Below the pieces are notes generated by a model, which saw only the letters and a program-made list of their open reading frames with translations, was not told the origin of the DNA and did not search any database. A stretch of 64,000 bases of DNA. It comes from JAIQGF01 sp051006995 (GTDB lineage: Bacteria; Acidobacteriota; Terriglobia; Terriglobales; Acidobacteriaceae). The stretch lies in contig JBPCSQ010000015.1 in the NCBI GenBank assembly GCA_051006995.1, forward strand, positions 17,567-81,566, read 5' to 3'. Below, piece by piece: positions 47,299 through 55,422 of the stretch (its first letter is position 1; the number at the start of each line of letters is the position of its first letter). Made by a program: the position numbers and the translations under genes.

Positions 47299-48587
47299 CG
47301 CAGGAAGACAAACTTCGACCCTTCCGCCTTGATTGCCGTTGACATCACCTTTCCTGAGATCACGTCAACCGTCTGCACTTCGCCGCCCTTAACAATCAGG
47401 ATGCGGCCCGGGTCGAGCCATCCGACCAGTTCGGCCTGCGCGATGCCGGTGATGATCTTGTCCGGCGTTGCCAGGTTCACGACTTCCACCCGCGGCAGTG
47501 CGGCAAGATCGTTGTGCAGCCGCTTCAGCTCTTCTGGATTCGGCTTGCCGTCGGAAGAAAGCCGGATTTCCTCCTCGCCTTGCTGCGTGGAATCGATGGT
47601 GTAGGCGACCTGGGCGAGGTCGGGCGAGAGCAGCGCGTTCACGGTGAAGAAACTCACATCGTAATTGTTGTTCTGGAAGCGGCGGCGCTCGTCGAAGATC
47701 ACGGTGGCGGTCTCGCCACGCACCACCGACGTCACATCGTTGCTGTCGTTGGCCCAACCGCAGCAGCCGGCGTCAGGAAGCGTCTCGACGTAAACGTTGC
47801 CGTGATCGGCGGCGTCGAGGATGCGCTCCAGCGGATGCGGCAGCTTGCGCGCGACCCACGCGCCACCGCTGCGCTGATACAGCGACGTTTCCTGAAAATC
47901 CGATTGGATTTGCCCCGGAACCCAGCGCGTAAGAAAAAAGAAATCATCAACGCCGCGGTCCGGCGCCCACGCCAGCGCTTCCGGACAGCTCTCGCTGCAC
48001 ACGCCCGTCTCGCACTTGCAGGACGGAAACGCAAACTCCGCCACGGGAGCCGGATTTTCTCCATTGATGTCGGTGGCCCACGCAAGAAAGCGCGCCTCCC
48101 GGGAAAAGTCTGGACCGCCGCGATTCAGCCGCTGGCTGCGATGCTCGAACCAGAACAGCCCCTGACCGTCACTGCTGAAGTACACCGCCGGCGTGGCCTC
48201 CAGGACGGAGTAGCCGCCGCCGCGCGCCGGGCGTTTGTCCCAGGCGCCGCCGATCAGCTCGGAATGAGTCGGAACCGAGCGCCACCACCGCCGCAAGCTG
48301 CTTCGGCCGTCGCTGGCGTACGCGTACAGCACCTCGCCGGCTCGGCTGACCGACACTGCTTCGGGATGTTTGCCCGCCTCCGCCGGCAGCGGCATGCCTC
48401 CCATCCACATCTTGTATTGGGCGGTGTCATAGCGCGACATCTTGCCATCGTGGCCCAGTACCCAGATGCTCTGCACATTCGCCGGCGGTCCGGCCGGGAC
48501 GGCGACGCGCGCCGTCTGCGCATTGATCAGCGCGGGTGCAATGCCAAGAAACAGCGCGAACATGAATGACCGCATGTGGGACGTCAC
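47295..48587 (-). CDS. Secreted protein of unknown function
   Basis: About 430 residues. Signal peptide in MRSFMFALFLGIAPALINAQ, then a beta-rich body with repeated strands reminiscent of beta-propeller blades (SIWVLGHDGKMSRYD, AVYFSSDGQGLFWFEH, LLSPDLAQVAYTIDS) and a Cys cluster CKCETGVCSESC. The function is unknown. GTG 48587 overlaps the upstream gene stop as GTGA, suggesting coupled translation; ATG 48575 is the alternative. Confidence 0.75.
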   Translation of the reverse strand: MTSHMRSFMFALFLGIAPALINAQTARVAVPAGPPANVQSIWVLGHDGKMSRYDTAQYKMWMGGMPLPAEAGKHPEAVSVSRAGEVLYAYASDGRSSLRRWWRSVPTHSELIGGAWDKRPARGGGYSVLEATPAVYFSSDGQGLFWFEHRSQRLNRGGPDFSREARFLAWATDINGENPAPVAEFAFPSCKCETGVCSESCPEALAWAPDRGVDDFFFLTRWVPGQIQSDFQETSLYQRSGGAWVARKLPHPLERILDAADHGNVYVETLPDAGCCGWANDSNDVTSVVRGETATVIFDERRRFQNNNYDVSFFTVNALLSPDLAQVAYTIDSTQQGEEEIRLSSDGKPNPEELKRLHNDLAALPRVEVVNLATPDKIITGIAQAELVGWLDPGRILIVKGGEVQTVDVISGKVMSTAIKAEGSKFVFLR

Positions 48588-49033
48588 TTGCCATTCTTGT
48601 CAGTCGGGGCCGACATGCCGGCAATGATCTGCCAGATGTTGCCGGTGCGCAGCCAAGTGTGGTGGCTGCGGAAAGTTTCCGACTCTTCCTTGCCACCTTT
48701 GTCCACCCAAACGTAATGCAGACGGTAGTGGGTGACCGCGACGGGTTCGGTAAGTTGGAATTCGACCGGCTCCAACTGCCACGACTTCATCGTGAGGCCG
48801 CGTTCGACGATCTTGTCGTACCAGTCGGTGATGTGATTCTTACGCGCGGGTTGCGGTGAACTGTTGGGCCAGCCCACGAAGTTCTCGTGCCAGAGCGAGC
48901 GGTAACTCTTCATGTCGCCGGCCTGCACGTAACGCCAGTAGTCGTGCTCGAGTGACCACACCTTCTCTTTATCGGTGGTGGCCTGGCCGAAACAAGCAAG
49001 CGAGAACAGCACGAATACCAGCAGGCGTTTCAT
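48584..49033 (-). CDS. Secreted NTF2-like (DUF4440/SnoaL) protein
   Basis: 149 residues: signal peptide (1-17, LACFGQ), then an NTF2-like alpha+beta domain with VWSLEHDYWRYVQAGDMKSYRSL and the conserved final strands VTHYRLHYVW and SHHTWLRTGNIWQIIAGM. These domains bind small molecules or act as association modules. The stop overlaps the next gene's GTG. It is the last chromosomal gene before the island. Confidence 0.8.
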   Translation of the reverse strand: MKRLLVFVLFSLACFGQATTDKEKVWSLEHDYWRYVQAGDMKSYRSLWHENFVGWPNSSPQPARKNHITDWYDKIVERGLTMKSWQLEPVEFQLTEPVAVTHYRLHYVWVDKGGKEESETFRSHHTWLRTGNIWQIIAGMSAPTDKNGK

Positions 49034-49096
49034 GATCGGAAAGAATACACCTACCAGATGGCATGGCTGCCAGTTGCCCGATTCCGCAATTGAGGT

Positions 49097-49142
49097 TGGT
49101 GGCGGCGGTTGGACTCGAACCAACGACCTAGGGATTATGAGA
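49097..49142. repeat. Left attachment site (att) of the genomic island
   Basis: 46 bases identical to 61331-61376, the 3' half of the tRNA-Met gene including CCA, the T arm and the anticodon region. The rest of the tRNA is missing here, so it is a site-specific duplication, not a gene. It marks the left island edge, 63 bases upstream of the last chromosomal gene. Confidence 0.95.
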
Positions 49143-49171
49143 GCGGATTGCTCATCCGTTCTCTTTTTTTT
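49139..49171 (+). terminator. Terminator at the island's left edge
   Basis: GAGAGCGGAT/ATCCGTTCTC stem (one G-T pair) with a TGCTC loop and eight Ts. The first four stem bases belong to the attachment repeat. Confidence 0.7.
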
Positions 49172-49294
49172 CAGCAGCTTAGGATGAGTTTGTCCGCGAA
49201 ATGTGGCAGTCTCCGGCCTGATCGTTCAACAACAGTTCAATGTCCGTCGCTCGTAGCCCTGGCGGGAACCAGAATGGATTAGAATCTCGTGAGC

Positions 49295-49471
49295 ATGCCA
49301 AAAAAACTCGTTGGATATGGAATCGCCTCTCCCGCCCGTGTCCCCATTGATTGGAAATGCGACGGATGCAGGTGGGTGCAAACTGCTGAACCCGATCCAG
49401 GCGATGGGTCAAGAGTCCCGCCGCAGATTCAACAGGCGTTCGACGCCCACAACTGCGAGGATTATTGCTGA
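49295..49471 (+). CDS. Small cysteine-containing protein
   Basis: 58 residues: MPKKLVGYGIASPARV then WKCDGCRWVQTAEPDPGD and a C-terminal AFDAHNCEDYC. A CXXC and two further Cys plus a His suggest a small zinc-binding protein. GTG 49289 is an alternative start. Coding is likely from the coherent composition, but no family is recognised. Confidence 0.5.
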   Translation: MPKKLVGYGIASPARVPIDWKCDGCRWVQTAEPDPGDGSRVPPQIQQAFDAHNCEDYC

Positions 49472-49629
49472 CCTGCTACCCTCATTTGAGCAGCCTGCTC
49501 CGCAAACACCGCTGATGCAGCACTGTCCACATGGACGAAGGCATGCAACTACAGCCGTATGGGCTAGCAGGCACAATTCCCAGGGTCCTGTGCCCTCCGG
49601 TTCGTGTTTTTCTTTTCCCCCCCGCCACC

Positions 49630-50874
49630 TTACCCAATTAGTTTGAGAACCATTGTCAGCGAGCCGCCGATCGCTTTCGTGTGATTTTGCAGAACCGCTG
49701 GAATTCTCTCCGTCACAAACCGGCCCGAGTCCAAGATGTGCAAACGGAAGGCAATCGGGTATGCCATCCCGCGTGGCTGCGTTACGCTAGCTACTTGCTT
49801 CAACTTGTCATAATCAAGGTCGACCACTATGTCTAGACCAAAGCGGTCCAACGTATCGGACGCAATCCTCACATCCCGCTCGTCCAAATAATCTAGTTGC
49901 GTGACAGTGATCTCCCGATTGGCCCTAACGTGAAGTCGAGGACCATCTGGATATTCGCCAGTCAATTCGGTCGTCAGCCGAATGGACTCCTTTGGTTGGA
50001 GTGGTTCTTGCTGCACAGCTTCAAGTTCCCGTGCAGGACGTAGTTTTTCTGAGACTTCATACACGATCATCGGCAGATGCTGTGTTACAAGCTCGCGTAG
50101 TCGCTCCACCGACGCGAACGTGGCATATAGCGTGTCCTTCTGGCGTTCCCGCTGATACGTCTCCAGTTTTCTCAGCTGCTCTTGGTCCGTATCCCTCGGG
50201 ATGTTTGCCGTCGAGAAATAGAGCGCGACGTACTTGCCTGCCCGCCGAAACTTTTCAATTTCTTCGATGGTTCCAGACTCTGCCTCGCCAGTTGGCGTGC
50301 CCAGCCGAGTACCGAAGATTCCGATTAAGATGTCCCCCTCTTCCACGATCTGTCTATTGACAATCGCCTGTGGACGATCTCCAGAGGCCGGATACGTATG
50401 CGTCTCCCATCGCATCGGATTCAGCAGAATTCCGGTAGCGCGTGTATGCGATGCATTCCAGGCGTGAGTAGCCTGTGTGACGGCATCCCGCTCATCGCTG
50501 ACATCGGAGGGGGAGGCGAGCAGGATATTTAAGACGAATGGCCTGTTTCGCATTTTCTGAACACCTCGGTTCGGCGGAGCAGTGGGCTGCGTCGAAGACG
50601 TTCCTATCGCTTCCGTTATCAGCTTCTCGGCCGTCACGACACCTTTGTGAGTCAATGACAGCGCCTCTGAGGCTGGCTTAAACACCAAGACGCCCTCGCC
50701 TACCCAGTACTTCACAATATCGAAGAGCTGATCCTCGGGGATGCTGTAGTGCTGGCCGATTCCCCGCCACTGCGTTGGACTAAGCCGCACACCTTCAGCC
50801 CCTTTTCCCAAGCCGTAGAACATCCGCAGAAAGTCAGCGCGCTGAGCCTGCTTCTGTTCGAGATATGTGGGCAC
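49630..50874 (-). CDS. DUF4062-like (TIR/flavodoxin-fold) protein with N-terminal winged helix
   Basis: 414 residues. Residues 1-90 look like a winged-helix DNA- or protein-binding domain (PTQWRGIGQHYSIPEDQLFDIVKYWVGEGVLVFKP). Residues about 112-225 match the DUF4062 pattern: ILLASPSDVSDERDAV, MRWETHTYPASGDRPQAI, ILIGIFGTRLGTPTGEAESGT. The C-terminal part (about 300-414) is a beta-rich domain without known match. DUF4062 is predicted to have a TIR-like fold and occurs in NTPase-linked signalling and defence proteins. It stands alone on the island; base composition is lower in GC than the flanks. Confidence 0.75.
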   Translation of the reverse strand: MPTYLEQKQAQRADFLRMFYGLGKGAEGVRLSPTQWRGIGQHYSIPEDQLFDIVKYWVGEGVLVFKPASEALSLTHKGVVTAEKLITEAIGTSSTQPTAPPNRGVQKMRNRPFVLNILLASPSDVSDERDAVTQATHAWNASHTRATGILLNPMRWETHTYPASGDRPQAIVNRQIVEEGDILIGIFGTRLGTPTGEAESGTIEEIEKFRRAGKYVALYFSTANIPRDTDQEQLRKLETYQRERQKDTLYATFASVERLRELVTQHLPMIVYEVSEKLRPARELEAVQQEPLQPKESIRLTTELTGEYPDGPRLHVRANREITVTQLDYLDERDVRIASDTLDRFGLDIVVDLDYDKLKQVASVTQPRGMAYPIAFRLHILDSGRFVTERIPAVLQNHTKAIGGSLTMVLKLIG

Positions 50875-51156
50875 GATGCGAGAATTCTATCGGATTGTGT
50901 GGAGCGTTACCCGTTGTAACCAAAATCTCCAGCCAGAGCGACTAATCCCTGTAGACGCATACGAATATTCTCTTATGGCGTGCGGTGTCGGCCATGGACT
51001 CAGGCCAGATGTGAGCCCCAAACGCGAGGGGCGCGTTTATAGCCTTCCGCAGCTCCAGAAAAAATATTCTGCTGGTTTGTAAGTTTCGTCCATTGGGAGC
51101 AACTAAACCACAACAGACACTCTCACCCGCCAAGGGCCAGTGGAGGTGCGAGCCGA

Positions 51157-51453
51157 CTATGATTTTATTTCAACCCGGTCGGAGTCCGATGCCATCGAGA
51201 ATGTACCGCAGTAGCAAAATCCCAGAGGGCAACCGGGATTTCTTCGCATGTGCTCAGCGTGTGCACGGGGAACGCCACCAGGCCCCGCTCTGTGGAGCCG
51301 TATTCTGCCGTGGCACGCCTTGCACCGGCGAATCGGATCGTTCAAGCGTAAAGCTTCTTCCACCGTGACAACAACCCAACCGGGCACCCGTTTGCCTGTG
51401 ACGGGTTCGGTCACAATCTTTCGGATTTCGCAGTCGTAGATTTCTTCTTTCAT
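51157..51453 (-). CDS. Small putative zinc-binding protein
   Basis: 98 residues from ATG 51453 (MKEEIYDC). A Cys/His cluster RCKACHGRIRLHRAG, HAEHMRRNPGCPLG and FCYCGTF suggests zinc binding. No family recognised; the frame extends to 51582 but ATG 51453 fits a compact protein. Possible phage-type accessory gene. Confidence 0.55.
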   Translation of the reverse strand: MKEEIYDCEIRKIVTEPVTGKRVPGWVVVTVEEALRLNDPIRRCKACHGRIRLHRAGPGGVPRAHAEHMRRNPGCPLGFCYCGTFSMASDSDRVEIKS

Positions 51454-51923
51454 GAACTCGTGCTCCGGGGCCGAGATTGTACCAAGCAGAACGTATGCAA
51501 GGCGGAATGGAGCGAAGCTACCCGCCGAGGCTCCTAGCTTTACGAAAGGCAGCGATTCTAAATAGCGTTTTTCTTTTGGCATCGCTTTTTTTAAACAACT
51601 CTTTCACGCCGCCGGAATCAGAGTAGAAGCACAGTGCTATCGCCGAAAAAAGGCCAGTCGGCGGCGAAATCAGTCAAACGTATCGGGCTCAGCGATTCGT
51701 GGCGCGGTAGGCCGACGGGGAGGACTGTCTCTGTATATATAGTAGCGTTCCTAGGAAAGTCCCCAGCATGCGGAGGGTCTCCATAGGAAGCTAGGCGACA
51801 GGCTTAGGTCAACAATCCAGTTTCTATGAGGGCTTCGTGAGAGCAATCTCAGGGGCCTTTTGTGTTTTTGGAACAATTTTGCCGCACCCGCAGAGGGGTG
51901 CGTTTATGAGTCGGAGGATAACA
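51454..51923. other. Gene-poor island segment with a terminator-like hairpin
   Basis: No convincing gene. Around 51831-51869, GGC...GTGAGA-GCAA-TCTCA...GCC followed by TTTTGTGTTTTT forms a terminator-like stem. A TATATATAG stretch sits at 51735. The promoter and leader of the ATPase gene should be here. Confidence 0.45.
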
Positions 51924-51962
51924 AATGAATGCTAGCGATCCATCGGCGCGAGGTGCCTTGTG
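51924..51962 (+). CDS. 12-codon leader ORF coupled to the ATPase gene
   Basis: ATG at 51924 preceded by GGAGGATAACAA encodes MNASDPSARGAL and stops at a TGA that overlaps the GTG start of the next gene (GTGA). The strong ribosome site belongs to this mini-ORF, so it probably drives translation of the ATPase by coupling, or is the remains of a longer N-terminus. Confidence 0.45.
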
Positions 51963-53171
51963 AGCTACATTGATCCTGTCACCGGCGATTTTATGCCTCA
52001 GCGGCCTCAGGAAAACGTCGTGGTGCGGTCGAAAGCGAGGACGACCACCATCGTTGAAAACATATCCGCCTTTGTTGAGCGATTTGTGTTTCTGCGAGAC
52101 TCGAGTGAATACCTTCTCCTCGCAGCGTGGATCCTAGCGACATATATGTGCCAGAAATTCGACTATACGGGCTACGTGTTTGCATACTCGCCAGAGCCAC
52201 AGAGCGGAAAGACGACGCTGCTTGAAGTTCTCAATCTCCTTGTTGCGAACCCAGGCGGGATTGAGATCGCGCCAACTCAGGCGACACTCTTCAGGACCGC
52301 CGCAACGCATACACAATTGCTCGATGAGATCGACGGTTGGACGAACGCGGACGATTTGCGAAGTGTGTTGAACGCTGGATACAAGCGCGGCGGGTCCGTC
52401 ACTCGAAATGAGAAGAATGTAAAAGGTGGATTTACGCCACAAAGATATTTCGTCTATGGCCCACGTGCTTTGGCGGGAATTGGGATCAACACTCTGGACC
52501 GGACCACGCGCGACCGCACTTTTGCGTTCTCAATGGTGCGGCAGAAGCAAGGAGAAAGACGCGAGAGGCTCAGGCTGAGATTAGTCTCGACCGAAGTCGA
52601 CTCGCTCAGGAAGGAGATCAGCGACTGGGTAGGCGGGAACGCCGAGGTTGTGATCCAACAATACGAGGGCGGTTTTGCGTATCTCGATCAGTTCAGCGAC
52701 CGAACGATCGACATCTCGGAACCTCTTGCCGCGATTGTGGAGACCGCGTATGCGGGATACGAGAAGTTGGATAAATCTCGCGAGTCGCTGTTGCGCGCCA
52801 TTAGAATAACCCGCCAAGAGCAACAATCTCCAACGCCCGAACATCGACTGCTAGAGGCGCTGCTGCAGTTGGCCGAGGCCGAGGACCCGATTGTGGGGAA
52901 CGCATCGGAGATTGCGGCCATGTTGAGCAACCTCGCAGACCCTCCGACAGCTGAAACCGTTACGCACGTGCTTCGCAAGTATGGATTTACAACAAAGAGT
53001 GTTCGTAAAGCGGGAGAGGATGGACCTCGCTATAGGTATGCACTGAGTCGTGAAAGCCTCATGGACATGGTCGAGCGGTGGGTGAGGCACCCGAACAAAC
53101 CGGACCATCAGCTGAAAGAGAACGAGAACGCCGCGACGCAAGTCGTCGTAGAGTCTCGTCGAAGCGTGTAG
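51960..53171 (+). CDS. DUF3631-like P-loop ATPase (mobile element replication protein)
   Basis: 403 residues. Walker A SPEPQSGKTTLLE (about 79-91), Walker B-like TQLLDEIDGW, then RDRTFAFSMVRQKQGE and a C-terminal helical region with a winged-helix-like end (VTHVLRKYGFTTKSVRK). This is the pattern of DUF3631 proteins found as the helicase part of phage and plasmid primases; the primase domain itself is missing. Start GTG 51960 overlaps the leader stop. It is probably the replication ATPase of the island. Confidence 0.75.
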   Translation: MSYIDPVTGDFMPQRPQENVVVRSKARTTTIVENISAFVERFVFLRDSSEYLLLAAWILATYMCQKFDYTGYVFAYSPEPQSGKTTLLEVLNLLVANPGGIEIAPTQATLFRTAATHTQLLDEIDGWTNADDLRSVLNAGYKRGGSVTRNEKNVKGGFTPQRYFVYGPRALAGIGINTLDRTTRDRTFAFSMVRQKQGERRERLRLRLVSTEVDSLRKEISDWVGGNAEVVIQQYEGGFAYLDQFSDRTIDISEPLAAIVETAYAGYEKLDKSRESLLRAIRITRQEQQSPTPEHRLLEALLQLAEAEDPIVGNASEIAAMLSNLADPPTAETVTHVLRKYGFTTKSVRKAGEDGPRYRYALSRESLMDMVERWVRHPNKPDHQLKENENAATQVVVESRRSV

Positions 53172-53659
53172 TAACTGTAGTAGACCACTGTACGGACAGC
53201 GAGCAAAAGACCGTCAGAGCGGCCTTACTCTTCTTTTCTACTTACTACCGTTACTACAAACAGGAACCCCGGCCGCCAGGTGCCTACTAGGGGCGAGGCC
53301 GGACCAGGCTCTACAAGGCCTTGGAGCACGCCGAGGGGTGTTCCCTGAGGGCCGGAGCGGTTCAGAGGAGAGTTTCCGGCGCCTCAGGTCGCCGAGCGAG
53401 GGAGTTTCTGGAATCCCATTTTATACATCGCTAGGTCAATGGAATCAGCAACTTAGGAGGCAAAACCGTCCTTTTTGTGAGTCACTTTCGGCCTGCAAAC
53501 GGAAAAGGATAAAAACACCGTTATGTCCATGATTTCATTGGATGGACAGACAATAAGGCATTGTCTCTGGACCCAGTGGACTTAGTGAGATACCCCAGTT
53601 AGGTCGCAAGTGTGGTCGGTTTGCCGAGAAAAGCCCCCGAAGGTTGTTTTGTGGCCCAG
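53172..53659. other. 488-base gap without a gene
   Basis: The frames here have no domain-like composition. The segment contains GC-rich words near 53300-53400 and an AT-rich stretch near 53500-53560. It could hold an origin or promoters for the minus-strand gene; no clear iterons are seen. Confidence 0.35.
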
Positions 53660-54013
53660 TCAGGTCGAGTGGGTATCCGCCCTTTTGCGATTCAACATTC
53701 CGATCGCGAACAGCGCAACCAAGGGAACAGCAACCACAATGGGGTGGTTGTAAACGAACTTAAGCACCGCTGCGTAAACCACCGAGAATCCCCAAGCTCC
53801 GACTCCGAACACAAGGGCGCACAGCGCTATGCCGCTTAGAAATACGACACCTTGCAAAACGTGGGCTGCAGCTTTGCGGACAGCATCTGGCTCATTCGCG
53901 GGATTCGAGGTGAGAATCGCTTCGAGGTGATGCAGCGGGCCGCTGACAAGCTTTGCGCCGCAGGTCTCGCACTCTTCGCCGTTAGCAGGTGCGCCACAGC
54001 GGGGACAGAACAT
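53660..54013 (-). CDS. Zinc-ribbon membrane protein
   Basis: 117 residues from ATG 54013: N-terminal zinc ribbon FCPRCGAPANGEECETCGAKL (two CXXC), a linker, then two hydrophobic helices (about 57-78 and 86-106). Such zinc_ribbon_2 membrane proteins are common and unassigned. The start has AGGA at a good distance. It is divergent from the XRE regulator with 68 bases between. Confidence 0.75.
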   Translation of the reverse strand: MFCPRCGAPANGEECETCGAKLVSGPLHHLEAILTSNPANEPDAVRKAAAHVLQGVVFLSGIALCALVFGVGAWGFSVVYAAVLKFVYNHPIVVAVPLVALFAIGMLNRKRADTHST

Positions 54014-54030
54014 AGAGACTGTTCCTCTCC

Positions 54031-54056
54031 ATGTAGCCCATAGGCGACATGTAGCC
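54031..54056. promoter_or_regulatory. Candidate operator between zinc-ribbon and XRE genes
   Basis: ATGTAGCC occurs at 54031-54038 and 54049-54056. The second copy is inside an imperfect palindrome GGCGACATGTAGCC (54043-54056). The site lies between divergent starts and would suit binding by the small XRE protein. Confidence 0.45.
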
Positions 54057-54081
54057 GAAAGAATACGCCCATCATTTCTGA

Positions 54082-54300
54082 GTGGCAAACGAGGACGTAT
54101 GCGTTCGGCTAGGCAAGAGGATCAGAAAACTCCGCCAGCAGCGGGGCTGGACGCAGGACTACCTAGCCGTGCATACAGGGCTCGGAAGGCCGTTCATCTC
54201 GAATGTAGAGAATGGCAAGAAAGAGCCCTGCCTGAGGTCACTGGAGATCCTGGCCGACGCGTTTGACCTGTCCCTCGCCAAGCTGATGCGCGGCGTTTAA
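54082..54300 (+). CDS. Small XRE-family HTH regulator
   Basis: 72 residues, almost entirely a lambda-repressor-like HTH: IRKLRQQRGWTQDYLAVHTGLGRPFISNVENGKKEPCLRSLEILADAFDL. Size and style match controller (C) proteins of restriction systems and small element regulators. GTG 54082 is the start. It precedes, in convergent orientation, the methylase-HerA-NurA-SEC-C cluster and may regulate it or the island. Confidence 0.9.
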   Translation: MANEDVCVRLGKRIRKLRQQRGWTQDYLAVHTGLGRPFISNVENGKKEPCLRSLEILADAFDLSLAKLMRGV

Positions 54301-54485
54301 CGCAGTGGAGAGAATTTCGATATTGCAGGTGGCGAAGAAAACCGGACAAACCACCAAGGGGATAGTGTCTCTGGCATGCGCATGTGTAGACACCCCCGCG
54401 CGGGTCGATTTGCGCGTTTCCCCCACGCGCCTCAGCCCATCGCGTCACGTCCGCGCGTGAACATTCCGCCACTGTATTCCTGCAG

Positions 54486-55394
54486 CTATTTGCTTGCCGA
54501 TTTGGACTTTTCGGCGGCGTCCGCCCGAAAACCATAATTCTTGTAGCGGGCCACCAAACGTGCCCGCCATGCCAATCCGCCGCCTGTCGGCGCGTATTCG
54601 TATTGGTTTCCACCGAGGTGTTTCCAAAACTTCGGATGTTCAACAAAGTGGTAAAACACAAGTTCCACCACCTCGTACGTAAACCAAATCAAAGTCATCA
54701 ACGCTAATAAGCACCCCCACAGATCTTTCTCATCCGGTGCGTATTTGTTTGCGCGTTGGATGTGCCTGAACGGCTTGCCGATATGAATGAATTGTTCACT
54801 CATGTCGCCGTATACGCGACCAAAAATGGGCATTAGCCGTTTTGCCGAGTTGAATGTTTTTGTCGAATCCAGCTCATCGCGCTTAAATCGTTCCAGATCC
54901 CCGGGAGTAGTAGCTAAATGAATTGCAACACTAAGTGTTTCGAAGGCATTCCGAATGCATTGGTACGGTTGAAGTCGCCATCCACCACGCAATAGTACGA
55001 ACGCAGCTGTAAAAGACTTGAGGGTGTTGGAGAGAACGATAGCTAATGTTGATCGCAAATCATCGTTCTGCTGCTTTGCGCGCATCATTCCGTAGTGCAG
55101 GACGCTGGCTGCAGTACTGTAAACCTCTTCAATATCTTTCACATGATCGCGGCAGAGTTCATCGAAATCTGTGGCGATGGCGGATGCTTCTCTATTCACC
55201 CGATTTGAAAGCATCTTCGATCCATAAACGTTCAGCGTATCTCCGACTTGGCCGCTTGCTGCGACATCATCGAAGGATAAAGATGAGAGTGCTGCAAATG
55301 GGTCGGATACTGTGGAGCCGCAGCAATGTTTGAATTTTTTCCCGCTCCCACACGAGCAGGGATCATTACGCCCGATCTTCTTCTTGTTTCGCAT
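54486..55394 (-). CDS. SEC-C motif protein with DUF5677-like helical domain
   Basis: 302 residues. N-terminal SEC-C zinc motif GRNDPCSCGSGKKFKHCCG (Cys13, Cys15, Cys24 or 25 with His23). The remainder is helical, with LLRGGWRLQPYQCIRNAFETLSVAIHL resembling DUF5677-type proteins that are frequent in defence islands. ATG 55394 is 28 bases after the NurA-like stop, and it is last in the four-gene minus-strand cluster. Function unknown; a toxin, sensor or accessory role is possible. Confidence 0.75.
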   Translation of the reverse strand: MRNKKKIGRNDPCSCGSGKKFKHCCGSTVSDPFAALSSLSFDDVAASGQVGDTLNVYGSKMLSNRVNREASAIATDFDELCRDHVKDIEEVYSTAASVLHYGMMRAKQQNDDLRSTLAIVLSNTLKSFTAAFVLLRGGWRLQPYQCIRNAFETLSVAIHLATTPGDLERFKRDELDSTKTFNSAKRLMPIFGRVYGDMSEQFIHIGKPFRHIQRANKYAPDEKDLWGCLLALMTLIWFTYEVVELVFYHFVEHPKFWKHLGGNQYEYAPTGGGLAWRARLVARYKNYGFRADAAEKSKSASK

Positions 55395-55422
55395 CGAGAG
55401 CGCCTTTTGAAACAGTTGATCT

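Noticed and set aside
49097..49142. Second tRNA-Met gene at the left end of the island
   Set aside because: Only the 3' 46 bases match; the acceptor 5' strand and D arm are absent, so it is an attachment duplicate.
53078..53290. Small frame overlapping the end of the ATPase gene
   Set aside because: Arg/Glu-rich shadow of the ATPase coding sequence in another frame.
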